A stretch of 64,000 nucleotides of DNA from Diacronema lutheri. Taxonomy: Eukaryota > Haptophyta > Pavlovophyceae > Pavlovales > Pavlovaceae. Location: the NCBI GenBank assembly GCA_019448385.1, contig JAGTXO010000003.1:682001-746000 (forward strand). Direction: 5' to 3'. The notes below the pieces were generated by a model, which saw nothing but the letters and a program-made list of their open reading frames with translations, searched no databases and was not told where the DNA came from. A program made the position numbers and the translations under genes. Position 1 is the stretch's first letter. Every line of letters begins with the position of its first letter. Below are positions 1 through 9,812 of the stretch, piece by piece.

Positions 1-3000
1 GGTCGTCTACGTGCGGCGCGGCGACGCGGCCGGCGACGCGGCTGGCGACGCGCAGGCCGAACCGGCGCGCGGCGGGCGCGCGCGCAGGCGCACGCGCGGC
101 GGCACGCGCAAGCGCAAGCGCGGCGCCTCCGCCGGGCTCGAGGCGGCCGCGCCCGCCGGCGCGCCGGCTGCCGCGCCCGCCGGCGCGCCGGCGGGCGCTG
201 CTCACCGCCCGCCCGCCAGGCGTGCTACGGTCGCCGCGCGCACCACGCGCTCTGTGACCGACGCGCGGCACTCGGCGCCTGCCGCCACGGTTGCACCTGT
301 CTTCGACTGGCGCGCCGGCCGCCCGCCCCCCGCCGCTCGAGCCCGCCACCCGCGGCCGCGTGGGCGCGCGCCACCGGGCAAGGCCTGGGACAGCGTCTCG
401 GGTGCGTGGGCGGACAAGCCGACTGGTGCTGCCGTCGCCGCCGCGCCGCCGCCGCTGCCGCCCGCCGCCGCGCCGCCGCCCACCGCCGCGCCGCCGCCCG
501 CCGCCGCGCCGCCGCCCGCCGTCGCGCCGCCGCCCGCCGCCGCGCCGCCGCCGCCGCCGCCACCGGCGGCGCTCAACCGCTGGCAGCACGTCGGCGCGGG
601 CGGCAGCGCGGCGGGCCGGCGGCTCGCGGCCATCGCACGGCGGCAGCGCGGCGTGCGCGCGCCGCCGCCCGCCGCGCGCTTCCTCGCCACGCTGCCGCCA
701 CCGCCACGCGACGGCCTCGCGCGCACGAGCAAGCAGGCGCGCGCGAGGCGCAACGCGGACGGACGGCCGGCGCACGCGCGCGCGGCCAACGCGCGCGCCT
801 TCTACCGCGGCGTGGAGCTCGGCGTGCACGCGACGCGCGCCATCGTCGACGCGCGCCACGCCGACCTGCCGCAGGCCGTCTTCGTGGCGGAGGCGCGGGC
901 GATCGTCGCGCGCTCCGCCGGCGGCGGCGCGCTGCTCGCGCCGGACGACGTGCGCGACCTGTGCGACGCGCAGACGGACGCCGATCGCGCTGCGATCTGG
1001 GCGTCGGTGGGCGCGCACGAGGCGACGCGCATCTTCGCGCTCGTCACGCGCAACGCGAGCTTGGCGGGCGCGGCGCTGCTCGTGCTGCACACGCCGGCGG
1101 GCGCGCCGGCGCGCGCGCTCGGGCTCCTGGCGACGCGCTCGCGCGCGCCGTCGACGGGCGCGCCGCGCGACGCGCACAGGGCGCTGGTGCAGCGGTTGGA
1201 CGTGCTGATGGACGCGATCGCCGCGGCGCGAGGCGCGTCGCCGCTCGAGCTCGAGCTCGCGCTCGCGCCCGAGCCGCAGAGCGCGTGCAACGCGCGTGCG
1301 GCCGCGCTGCTCTGCCTGCAGGCCGTCGCGGACGCGAGCGGCCGTCCCGCCGCTGAGGACGCGCTGGCCGCGCTCGACGACGCGCGCGGCATCGACCGGC
1401 ACTGCCACGCCGTCCGGCAGCAGATCGAGGCGAAGCTCGCGTGGCGGCGCGCCGACGGCGCCGTCGGCGTTGACGGCGCCGACGGCGCGCCCGCGCTCGC
1501 GCCTGCCGCCGCACCGCCGGCGTGCGCGCCGGCGCACGCTGCCGGCGAGGCGGCGGTCGACCAGGCGATCGTCACGCGGGTGCGCGACGCGCTGCGCGCG
1601 TGGGCGACGACTGGCACCGCGCCCAGCGCGGCGGTGCTCGACGACGCCTGCGCCGCGTACACGGCCCGCGCACGCGCGCGCAAGGACGCGCGCACGGCGC
1701 TGGGCCCGACGCGCGCGGCCGAGCTGCTCGCCGCGGCCGCGCGCGGCGGAGCCGACGGGGCGGATGCCGCGCGCGCGCTGCTCGGCGGCACGCCGCGCCT
1801 GCTCGTCGTGCTCCTCTGCGTGCCCGTCGCCGCGCCGTCCGGCGAGCCGCCGCGCCCGGTCGGGCTGCTCGTCGCCGACCGGCCGACGGACGACTCGCGC
1901 CCGGCCGCGCTCGTGCGCTACGACTTTGCGCCGCTCGACGCGGACGTGGCCGTCGCGGTCGGCGCGCATGCCGTCGCGCTGGCCAGTGCGATCTGGCCGC
2001 TGCTCGCGGCCGAGGGGGAGCCGCGGCCATCGCCCGTCGTGCGCTCGCAGCCGCGCGGCGGCGACGATGGCGCGCGTGCGCTCGCAACGTTCGCGTGCCT
2101 CGACGCGCTGATGACCGCCAGCGTCGGCGCGCACGGCCTCGCGGGCGGCGCGGGCATGCTGCCCGCGCTGGTCGCGCGAGGCGCCGCGGCCGCCCAGCGC
2201 GAGCGGCAGCTGCGCGCGGCCGCCGAGAGGCTGGGCGGCACGGTCGCTGGGTGGCCGGACACGGGCGCGAGCGCGGCGGGCGCGAGCGTCGACGAGGAGG
2301 CGCGCACGTACGAGGTCGAGGCGGTCGTCGACGAGCGCCGCAAGGCGGGCAAGAAGGTGACGTTCCAGTTCCGGATCAGGTGGCGGGGCTACGACGAGAG
2401 CGCCGACACGTGGGAGCCTGAGGCCAACGTGAGCAGGGACCTCGTCGCCCAGTTCCGCAAGACGCGCGACGAGCAGAAGCGGCGCGCGGGCGTATCGGGC
2501 AGCGGCAGCGGCGGCGCGGGCGCGGCGTCGGCATTGGCGTCGGCGCCGCTTCGCGCGCACGGCGAGTCGGGCGCCGCGGGCAAGCGCGCCGCGGCGGGTG
2601 CCGCCGCGAGCGCGCGCGACGCCGCGGGCGCGCGCGCGCCGAGCGTTCCCCGCGCGCGCGGCGTCGAGCGCGCGCGCGTGGACGAGCCCGCTGCGCCGAG
2701 CGCGCGCGCCGCCGGCGGCGCGACGGCGCGCACGCGCGTCAGCGTGCTCCCGGGCTTCGTGGTCAAGCGCTCGACGCTCAACGCGGGGCCGCAGGCGGTG
2801 ACGGCGCAGCCCGGTGCGCGGAAGGAGCTGCGGCGCATCGCGGCGGCCGTGCACAGGCTCACGACACAGGCGTACCGCGTCATCAACAAGGTGGTGCGCG
2901 ACGAGGCTGCGGTGGCGAGCGCGCAGGCCGTCGGCGCGGCGTCGGGCGGCCCGTCGACCAGCGTGCACACGTCGACCACGATGGACAAGGGAACCGTCCG

Positions 3001-5469
3001 TGCGATCTTCTCGGCCATCGGCTGGCACAAGGACGAGAGCACGTACGGTGCAGCGCCCCGAGGCAAGCCCGCCGAGCAAGCCGCCGCGCAGACCAAGGCG
3101 GCGACGGCGCGCGCCGTCGGCGAGATGGCCGAGGGCGTCCAGCCCGTCTGCGCGGTGGGCCTCACGGAGATCCTCGAGGCGGAGGCGACGCAGGTGTCCA
3201 CCGCGTGCCTGATGCATCCATCGCGCGTCGTGAACGGGCTGCTCCGCGACGTCGTCCGCGCGGCAGTCGAGCGCGACGAGGCGCTCGTCGCGCTGCCCGA
3301 GATGCAGCGAAACGCGCGCGTGCGCGAGCTGTGCGAGCGGCTGCTGCGCGGCGACGTGGAGGGCGCGCGCGTCGGCTGCCCCGCCGCGCTCGACCGCCAC
3401 CTGCCCGACATGGTCCTCCACAAGATCGACTACAAGTGCACGCCCACGAAAAGGTGGAACTACGACCGGCACACGACGCGCTACTTCCTCGTGCAGATCC
3501 GCACCCTGCAGCACGTGGCCGAGGGGCAGGCGCTGCTCTGCCGGCTCGCGCACATCCACACGCAGCTGACCGGACGGCCGCCGCGGTACAATGTGGCGCC
3601 GCTGCGCACGCACAATGTGCGCGCGAGGCGTGGCTGCCGCTGCCGCCGCCGAGCGCCCAAGCGCGCGCGCCGCCGCCGTGCGCGCCGCCCCGCGGCCAGG
3701 TTGGTCACGCGCCCGCGCGCTCGCGCGCCGCGCGCTGCGCGCAGGTGCCGCGCAACGTGCGCCTCGCCGCGAGCGCCATCTGGGTGACGCTTTCGGATGA
3801 CGAGCGCAAGGAGCTGCGCGCGCGGCTCAAGGCGCTGGACCTGCGCGACCACGATGGCGAGCCGATCAAGTGGACAGGCACAAACGGCAACACCCCGCCG
3901 ATGTCGGACGTGCGCGTCAGGTACGCGGTCTTTGCGACGCGCTTCGACATCTCCAACCGCGTCTTCGACTACGCCGGGCGCGAGCGGCCGCCGGCCGATC
4001 TGCCGTGGCACGCGCGGCGCTCGTGGGTTGGCCTCGCGCCGCTGCCGCGCGTGCCGCTCCCGGGCCGGCAGCCCGTCAAGTCGGTGGTGACAGATGGCGT
4101 CGCCGTGCACGCCGTCGGGACCGTCCTCGTGCCGAAGGCGCAGGCGCCGGCCGGCGGCTCGGGCGTCCTGCACCGCTGGCGCCGGCCGGACGGGCGCATC
4201 GCCGTCGCGCTCGGCTCCGAGCTGCGGCGGGCGATCGACGTCGAGGCGGCGGTCGTCGTCGCGGCCGACCCGAACATGGGCAACATCACCACCTACTCTG
4301 CGCACGTCGGGCGGGCGGCCGTCTGGCGGCAGTTCACGCAGCGCGCGCGCGCGCGCGCCGCGGGCTTTGCGCGCGAGACGGCCAAGACCAACGCGGCGCG
4401 GCGGCGCGTGCGCACCGACGGGCGCGGCGAGGAGTTCAGCGTGGAGGCGGACGAGGCGCGGCTTGGCGAGGCGCACAGCGCCAAGGTGCTCGACGCGGGC
4501 AAATACATCGCCTTCCACCGCGAGAGCGCGCGGGTGCGCGAGCGCGCCGCCGAGCACGTGTACGACGCGCCGGCGCGCCGGAAGGAGCGCTGGCGGCGCG
4601 ACAGCGGCGGGCGGTCCAACGCGGCGCGCGTCGCCGAGGCGCTCATCGCGGCGCACTGTGTCGACGGCGTGACGCGCGACCGGCTGCTCGTGTGCGTGGG
4701 CAAGTGGCTGCGCGACCACAAGGGCGCGCAGCCCAAGGGCGCGCCGCCCGCCTTCCAGGTGGGGCTGCTGCGCGAGCTGCGGCGGCGCGGCGTCGCGGCC
4801 GTCTTCGTGCCCGAGCCGTACACGTCGATGCACTGCTCGATGCCGCGGCTCGCCCAGGGCGGCAGGCTGCAGCGCTGCGGCGCGGAGCTCGCGCAGAACC
4901 CGCGCCTGCCCGTGGCAAAGGGCGGCACGCGCACGGTGCACGCGCTCGTCATCTGCCCGGCGTGCAACGGCGGCAAGAAGCCCGTGCACCGCGACTACAA
5001 CGCCGCGCGCAACATCTTCTACGACGTGCACGACATGGCGGCGCACGCGGCCGGGCGCGACACCACGTCGACGCCTGAGCGCTTTGCCCTCGTGCTCGCC
5101 TGGTGGGCGCGCGGCGAGGTGTGGGAGCGTGAGGAGCGCATGGTGCACGGCGAGGGCGACGACTGCGACGACGAGTGCGACGGCGACGACGAGGGCGACG
5201 ACGAGGGCGACGACGACGACGACGACGATGGCAGCGGCGACGGCGGCGGCGGCGAGGGCGACGGCGACGGCGACGGCGACGGAGGCGGCGGCGGCGACGA
5301 CGACGATGACGGCGGGGGAGGCGGCGGCGGCGACGGCGGTGGCGACGACGGCGGCGGGCGCGGCGGCGGTGGCGGCGGCGGCTCTCGCGCCCGCACCCCC
5401 GCCCGCGGAGCTGCCAGCGCCAGTGCCGGCGGCGGCAGCGCGCGCGGGCCGAAGCGCGGCCGGCGTTGA
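1..5469 (+). CDS. Chromodomain-Fanzor protein, C-terminal part (copy 1)
   Basis: Exons 1-3616 and 3745-5469 are joined by a 128-bp phase-0 GT-AG intron; the 5' part of the protein is outside the window. A chromodomain is at about 2303-2475 (YEVE, aromatic-rich core, GYDESADTWEPE). From about 2740 a Fanzor, the eukaryotic relative of TnpB RNA-guided nucleases, runs to the stop: an alpha-helical N-terminal half, then a RuvC fold with candidate acidic residues Asp at 4267-4269 (ADPNMG), Glu at 4813-4815 (PEPYTS) and Asp at 4993-4995 (HRDYNAARN). Between the last two lie the zinc-knuckle cysteines (HC, RC, CPAC). The tail is an Asp/Gly run followed by a basic PKRGRR end that could act in nuclear import. 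The family cuts DNA guided by an RNA made from the element's own 3' region; activity here is inferred. Frame is open throughout, so this copy could be functional in this part. Confidence 0.85.
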
Positions 5470-5874
5470 CGCACGGCCGAGCCGCGCAGCGGTCGACGCT
5501 TTGCGGGCTCTGCCCAGGTCGCGCGCGGCTGGCGACGCGTGCCGCGCGCGGCACGACCGTGCACGCCGCCACCCGTGGCCGAGCGCGCCGCACCAGCCGG
5601 CCCGCTCCAACCGCCGTGCGGATCACGGACGCTCGCTACGGCTCGTCGGCGCGCGTCACCTGCGCCGGCGGCCACGGCGCCGTCTGCTCCGGCCTCGTCG
5701 CGAGCAGCCCGACCGCTGCTCGCCGCCCGCACGCCGCCGCAGCAACGCTGCGCGTCGTGCTCCCCCGCTCGCCAAACGCGAAGAGCTCCCTCACAAGGAC
5801 GTCCTTCCGAACGGCCCGCGCTGCACTCGGGGCGCGATCGTGCCCCTGATCGGATTTGGCTTGACCATCTATAC
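5470..5874 (+). other. Element 3' noncoding region, candidate guide-RNA (omega-RNA/fRNA) scaffold, copy 1
   Basis: The 405 bp between the Fanzor stop and the element end carry no recognisable protein. In the stretch I could compare through open frames (about 5470-5874 against 30937-31341 reversed) the two copies look identical, whereas the Fanzor exon has several amino-acid differences. In TnpB and Fanzor loci the guide RNA scaffold is made from this position and the guide is the sequence just past the element end. By that model the guide here would begin CCTTCCAACTTTAG at 5875. The assignment is by position and conservation only; no RNA fold was computed. Confidence 0.45.
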
Positions 5875-5907
5875 CCTTCCAACTTTAGAATCTGGGCGGC
5901 CGCGGGC

Positions 5908-8295
5908 ATGGCGGCCGCGGGCATGGCGGCCGCGCGCCACAAAGTCGAGGCAGCATGCCTCTTGCTCATTGTGTGGTCATGGACCGCACGCGCGCAGACC
6001 GTGGCCGCGTGCGTCGTCGGTGCAGACGATCTCGCTGACGCCGACAATGGCCGGGCGGGCGACCTCGACGACACGTACGTGCTCACGAGGGCGCGCGGGA
6101 CGGCGCGCGAATGCCGGACGTCGACGCGTGCAAACAGCGACTCGCCGACGTGGCGCGAGTGCTGTTCGCTCGGCGAGCTGGAGCCAGATGCTGTGATTGA
6201 TTTTGAAGTGTTCGACGTTGACGTCTTCCGTTCGGACGAGCTCGTCGGCCGTGCGTCGGCAGAGGCGCGCACGGCGGAGCGCTGGCTCGACCTCACGGTT
6301 GACGGCTCGGCAGCCGGCGCGCTCAGGGGTCGGCTGCTCGTGCGCGTGCAGGTGGATGGTGCGGCGGGTGTGCAAACCGTCACTGTACCTGGCGCCGCCG
6401 CGCTGCGTGCAGCTGGTGCTGGCACGGGCGTGGCGGTTGAGCCGGCAAACGCGCATCCCGCCACCCGCCTCGCCTCCCTCGAAGCGCTCGAGTGGAACTA
6501 CGCGCCGCGCGAGTACACGCCCGCCTTCAGCCCCGAGCATAGCCACTACACGGTGGAGATCCCACCGGAGATCGACGTGCTCATCGTGCGCGCAACCAGC
6601 GCCGACGGCGCCGACACGGTTCTGCTCAACGATCAGCCAATGGAAGCGGGCGGGCAGTCATTGGTTCGGCTGCAAGACGGGCGGGCGGACGGGAGCGCGG
6701 GCACGCTGCTTCGGCTGCGCGCGGCGGCGGGCGCGCCCGAGTACGTCTTACGCGTGATTGCGCCCTCGCCATCGCCGCCGCCTGCGCACTCGCCGCCGCC
6801 GCCGGCAAGCTCGCCGCGTGCGGTGGCCGTGAGCGCGGTGCCGGCCGCGGCGCCCGAGCTCCGCGCGGCCGCGCTCGGCGCGCAGCGCACGCGCGTGGGC
6901 GGCGCGCCGACCGACGGTACGCAACCGACAGGCTCGCTGTTCTGGCTGAGCGTCGCGAGCTCGACGCGCGCTGTCGCCGACGCGGACACGCACCTCTCGC
7001 CGGAGCTGAGCGCGGCCACGTCGGTCTACCAGGTGGTGGTTGGCTGCGAGTCGGACGCGGTCACCGTCCACGCCGTCGCGACGTCGCCGACCGACGCGAT
7101 CGCCGCCGTGCGTGCGGATGGGCGGCCGCTCGCGCGCAGCGTCGGGCGCCTCACGGCCTCCTGGCCGCTCGCTCTGCGCGACGGCGATCTGCGTGCGCGC
7201 CGTCAAACGGCCAGCCCAACGCTCGAGTTGCGCGTCGAGCGCTCGGCGGGCGCGCGCGCATTGGGCGACGCGGCGTCCAAGCTCATCACGCTCGTCGTCG
7301 CGCGGCCGCCCCTTGCCGTGTGCGAGCCACGCGTCGCGTCGTTCGCCGTGCGGCGCGCGGACGGTTCGCACGGCAGCGCGCCTCTCGCGCTCGTACAAGC
7401 AGAGCTTGCGCCCACGACGAGTGAGCTCGCGCTCCGCTCTCCTGTCGTGATTGGCCAGCTGCGCGTCGAGCTGGCCGTCAGCCGCACATGCCGGCTGCGC
7501 GTGCTCGAGCTGCTGCCCGTCGAGCCGGGCATCGTGCTCGCGCTCGACGGCTGGCGAGCCGCAGCGCCCGCCGGCGCCCGCGCCGACGTGGCGCTCGCCG
7601 GCCCGACACCGCGCCTCGTCTCGGACGTGCTGACGGGCCCCTGGGATCGGCCCGTCTTTGCACAGTGGGGCGTGCGCGCCGGCGCCAACGAGCTGCGCAT
7701 CGAGCTCGCTCGCGCGGACGACGCTGATTCGCTCATTCGCTCGTACATCGTGCGGGCTGAGGGCGTGCCACCGGCGAACGCTGGCGCTCGTCCGCGCGCG
7801 CGCGCCCAGCTGCGCGCGCGCGTGCGACGCGCGCTCTGGGCGCTGCTGCTCGCCGTGGTGGCCTGCGTCCTCGTCGCGAGCCTTTTCTGCGTCATGCTCG
7901 CCGCAGCGCAGCGCTGCGCGTTTGCCCTCAGCTCTGGCTGGTCGCACGGCGAGCGCAAGGGCGAGGAGCTTGCGCGCGCGTCGCGCGTGCAGCCTCGGGC
8001 GCGCGTGCGCCCCGCCGTCACGCTCGACGCCGACGCCGACGAGGCCGGCCACAGCGCCGCCGCGGAGTCCGGCGCCAATACGCTTCTCGCCGCCGCGCGC
8101 GACCGGCCGCTCGAGCTGAGCGCGACGGCAAGGCGTGCGCTCGGTCTCGACCGCACCTCTGGGCGCACATCGGCGGTGCACTGCCCGCGCGTGGTGCCCT
8201 GTCCCAGCGTGCTCAGCGTGCTCGCGTTGCTCACCGCGATCGCGCTGGTCGGGTGGGTCGTGCAGACCTTGTCGGAAAGGCCGTCTGGGAAATGA
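5908..8295 (+). CDS. Secreted/membrane protein with cadherin-like beta-sandwich domain
   Basis: About 795 residues, single exon. Two in-frame ATGs (5908, 5923) precede a hydrophobic signal segment (AACLLLIVWSW). Next comes an acidic region resembling a small C2-like sheet (about 6160-6360), then a segment at about 6460-6760 that fits the bacterial-type cadherin-like beta-sandwich family (LEALEWNY..., AFSPEHSHYTV, ending YVLRVI). A Ser/Pro linker follows, then a long beta-rich ectodomain, a transmembrane helix near 7830-7905 and a second hydrophobic segment at the C terminus (8205-8265). It is likely a cell-surface or endomembrane protein; the function is unknown. The open frame continues upstream into the mobile element, whose end lies only 33 bp before the first ATG, so the start is chosen by the signal peptide and the element boundary. 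Confidence 0.65.
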   Translation: MAAAGMAAARHKVEAACLLLIVWSWTARAQTVAACVVGADDLADADNGRAGDLDDTYVLTRARGTARECRTSTRANSDSPTWRECCSLGELEPDAVIDFEVFDVDVFRSDELVGRASAEARTAERWLDLTVDGSAAGALRGRLLVRVQVDGAAGVQTVTVPGAAALRAAGAGTGVAVEPANAHPATRLASLEALEWNYAPREYTPAFSPEHSHYTVEIPPEIDVLIVRATSADGADTVLLNDQPMEAGGQSLVRLQDGRADGSAGTLLRLRAAAGAPEYVLRVIAPSPSPPPAHSPPPPASSPRAVAVSAVPAAAPELRAAALGAQRTRVGGAPTDGTQPTGSLFWLSVASSTRAVADADTHLSPELSAATSVYQVVVGCESDAVTVHAVATSPTDAIAAVRADGRPLARSVGRLTASWPLALRDGDLRARRQTASPTLELRVERSAGARALGDAASKLITLVVARPPLAVCEPRVASFAVRRADGSHGSAPLALVQAELAPTTSELALRSPVVIGQLRVELAVSRTCRLRVLELLPVEPGIVLALDGWRAAAPAGARADVALAGPTPRLVSDVLTGPWDRPVFAQWGVRAGANELRIELARADDADSLIRSYIVRAEGVPPANAGARPRARAQLRARVRRALWALLLAVVACVLVASLFCVMLAAAQRCAFALSSGWSHGERKGEELARASRVQPRARVRPAVTLDADADEAGHSAAAESGANTLLAAARDRPLELSATARRALGLDRTSGRTSAVHCPRVVPCPSVLSVLALLTAIALVGWVVQTLSERPSGK

Positions 8296-8497
8296 GCAGA
8301 TGCAGGGACGATGGGTCGCAAACTTGCAATGGAGCCTGCCATTTGGCCGAAAAATGTGTCGCCATGCAATGACGGCCAGCCGAATGGCCCTCAGGCCGAG
8401 ACCAGCGCCACTGCGCCCACCCGGCGCATGGCCCTCAACGGCGCATACCCGTGCACCCGAATGCATAAAGCAGTGCCAAGTCCGACTGCGCACGCCC

Positions 8498-9727
8498 CTA
8501 CGAAGCGACCGCGCGCAGCAGCGCTTGCGGATCGTCGACGTGTTCGTAGCCAGCGAACGCCTTGGCGCGCACGAGCTCGGCCGCCTGCAGATGCACTTTC
8601 CCCGTGTCGTCCTGAGCGGCGCGCGCCCAGCGCAGACGCTCCTCGGCCTCGTCGAGCCGGAAGCTTGCGCGCACGCACAGCTCGCCAAGATCGGGCGCGA
8701 TGTCCACGAGCGGCGCGGCGACCACCGCCGCCGACCCTTCGCCGATCTCCGCCGCCGTCGGCTGCGCCGCCGGGAGCACGGCCGCTCGCGCCGTGCACAG
8801 CGCCTCATCCCACGCCGAGCTCTCCGACCTGAGCGCCTCGAGGACCCCCTGCGCGCGCGCGCGTGCAACGCGCGCGAGGAGCGCACGCGTTCGCGGCGAT
8901 GAGCGCATGGCGGCGCGTGTGCGCGACGCAGAGGTAGCGCAGCGCGGGCGATGGCAACACGACGCGCGCACCGCTTTGCTCAGCGCGTCGGTTGCGCCGG
9001 CGAGGCTCGCAAGGTCGGCCGGTGGTCGGGCGCGCACGAGCTCGAAGAAGCGCGAGACCACGTCAGTCATTGCGCCACCGATGCCCTGCGCCGTGTTGCA
9101 CACCTGCGCGCGCGCGCGCGCCCAGGCGCGCGCGTGAGCGCCGGCGTGCGCGCCGTGCGATGGCGCACTGCGCGACGGTGCGGTTGGGTGAGCGGCCCAC
9201 CTTGCGCGCGCGCTCGAGGACGAGCTCGAGATTACGCGTGGCGAGCTCAAGATTGGCCGCATGCGCATGCGCCGCGCCGTCCACAGCGTCTGCCGCCCGC
9301 GCCTCCGCCGTGCTCGCCACGTCTGCGTAGGCGGCCGTCGAGGCGGACGTCTTTGCCGATGTCAGGCCCGCCGCGGCCGCAGACGCGCGCGCAGGCTGAG
9401 CGGCGGGCGTAGCGGGTGGCTCGGACGGCAGCAAACGCATATCCAGGGCGGGCGCGCGCGACTTGCGCCGCGACTGCGGAGGCTGCGCGACCGACGGGTC
9501 GACCTTTGGCCGTTGCGCCGCGGGCTCTGGCTCGTCGCGAGCCGTCGATGCGGGGCTCGCCTGCGGGCGCGCGCGATCGCGGCGCGGGCGCGCGGCACGT
9601 GAACAAGGAGTAAGCACACCATCCTTTCGCCAGGAGCGTGCCACGCCCACACCTGAGGCTCGACCGGCTGCTCAGCGCCGCCGACGATCCGGCGCTTCTT
9701 CTGCGTCTTCTTGAACGCGAACTCCAT
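8498..9727 (-). CDS. Conserved-looking hypothetical protein, four exons
   Basis: I do not recognise the family. Exons 9727-9620, 9560-9201, 9103-8972 and 8848-8498 have GT...CAG borders that are all phase 0, giving 316 residues. The first exon is basic (KKTQKKRR). The second is Ala/Ser-rich and ends in a helix (LELATRNLELVLERARK), the third has AMTDVVSRFFELVRARP, and the last is a helical acidic segment ending near DDPQALLRAVAS. Overall it looks like a small, largely helical nuclear or cytosolic protein. Its ATG lies 85 bp from the divergent exostosin gene. Some long antisense frames through it are compositional shadows. Confidence 0.5.
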
Positions 9728-9812
9728 CTTGAATCGAACCGTTTGAACTGGGCCGCGCGGGAAGGTCAAGAAACGACACCAAACGGAGAGACTTTTTGAA
9801 AGGGTATTATTC
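9728..9812. promoter_or_regulatory. 85-bp divergent intergenic (shared promoter)
   Basis: Head-to-head spacer between the four-exon hypothetical gene and the exostosin gene. It is less GC-rich than its surroundings and contains TTTTTGAAAGGGTATTATTC just before the plus-strand ATG. No canonical TATA box is obvious. A shared promoter is inferred from spacing. Confidence 0.4.

Larger units (their letters stand above)
1..5874 (+). mobile_element. Fanzor-bearing giant DNA element, copy 1 (3' part only)
   Basis: This is the 3' part of a large element whose second copy lies inverted at 30937 rightwards. The two copies are nearly identical from base 1 to 5874 and lose all similarity at the same base (5874 here, 30937 in copy 2), which I take as the element's 3' terminus, ending in CTATAC. 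A short hairpin (5-bp arms CGATC/GATCG, 8-nt loop) sits about 20 bp before that end at 5836-5853. The 5' end is outside the window, so no target duplication can be scored. No capsid, envelope, reverse transcriptase or integrase is visible; it looks like a plain DNA element of unassigned superfamily. Confidence 0.8.

Noticed and set aside
6748-8886. 712-residue minus-strand frame
   Set aside because: Antisense shadow of the surface-protein gene; Arg/His/Ala-rich with no motif.
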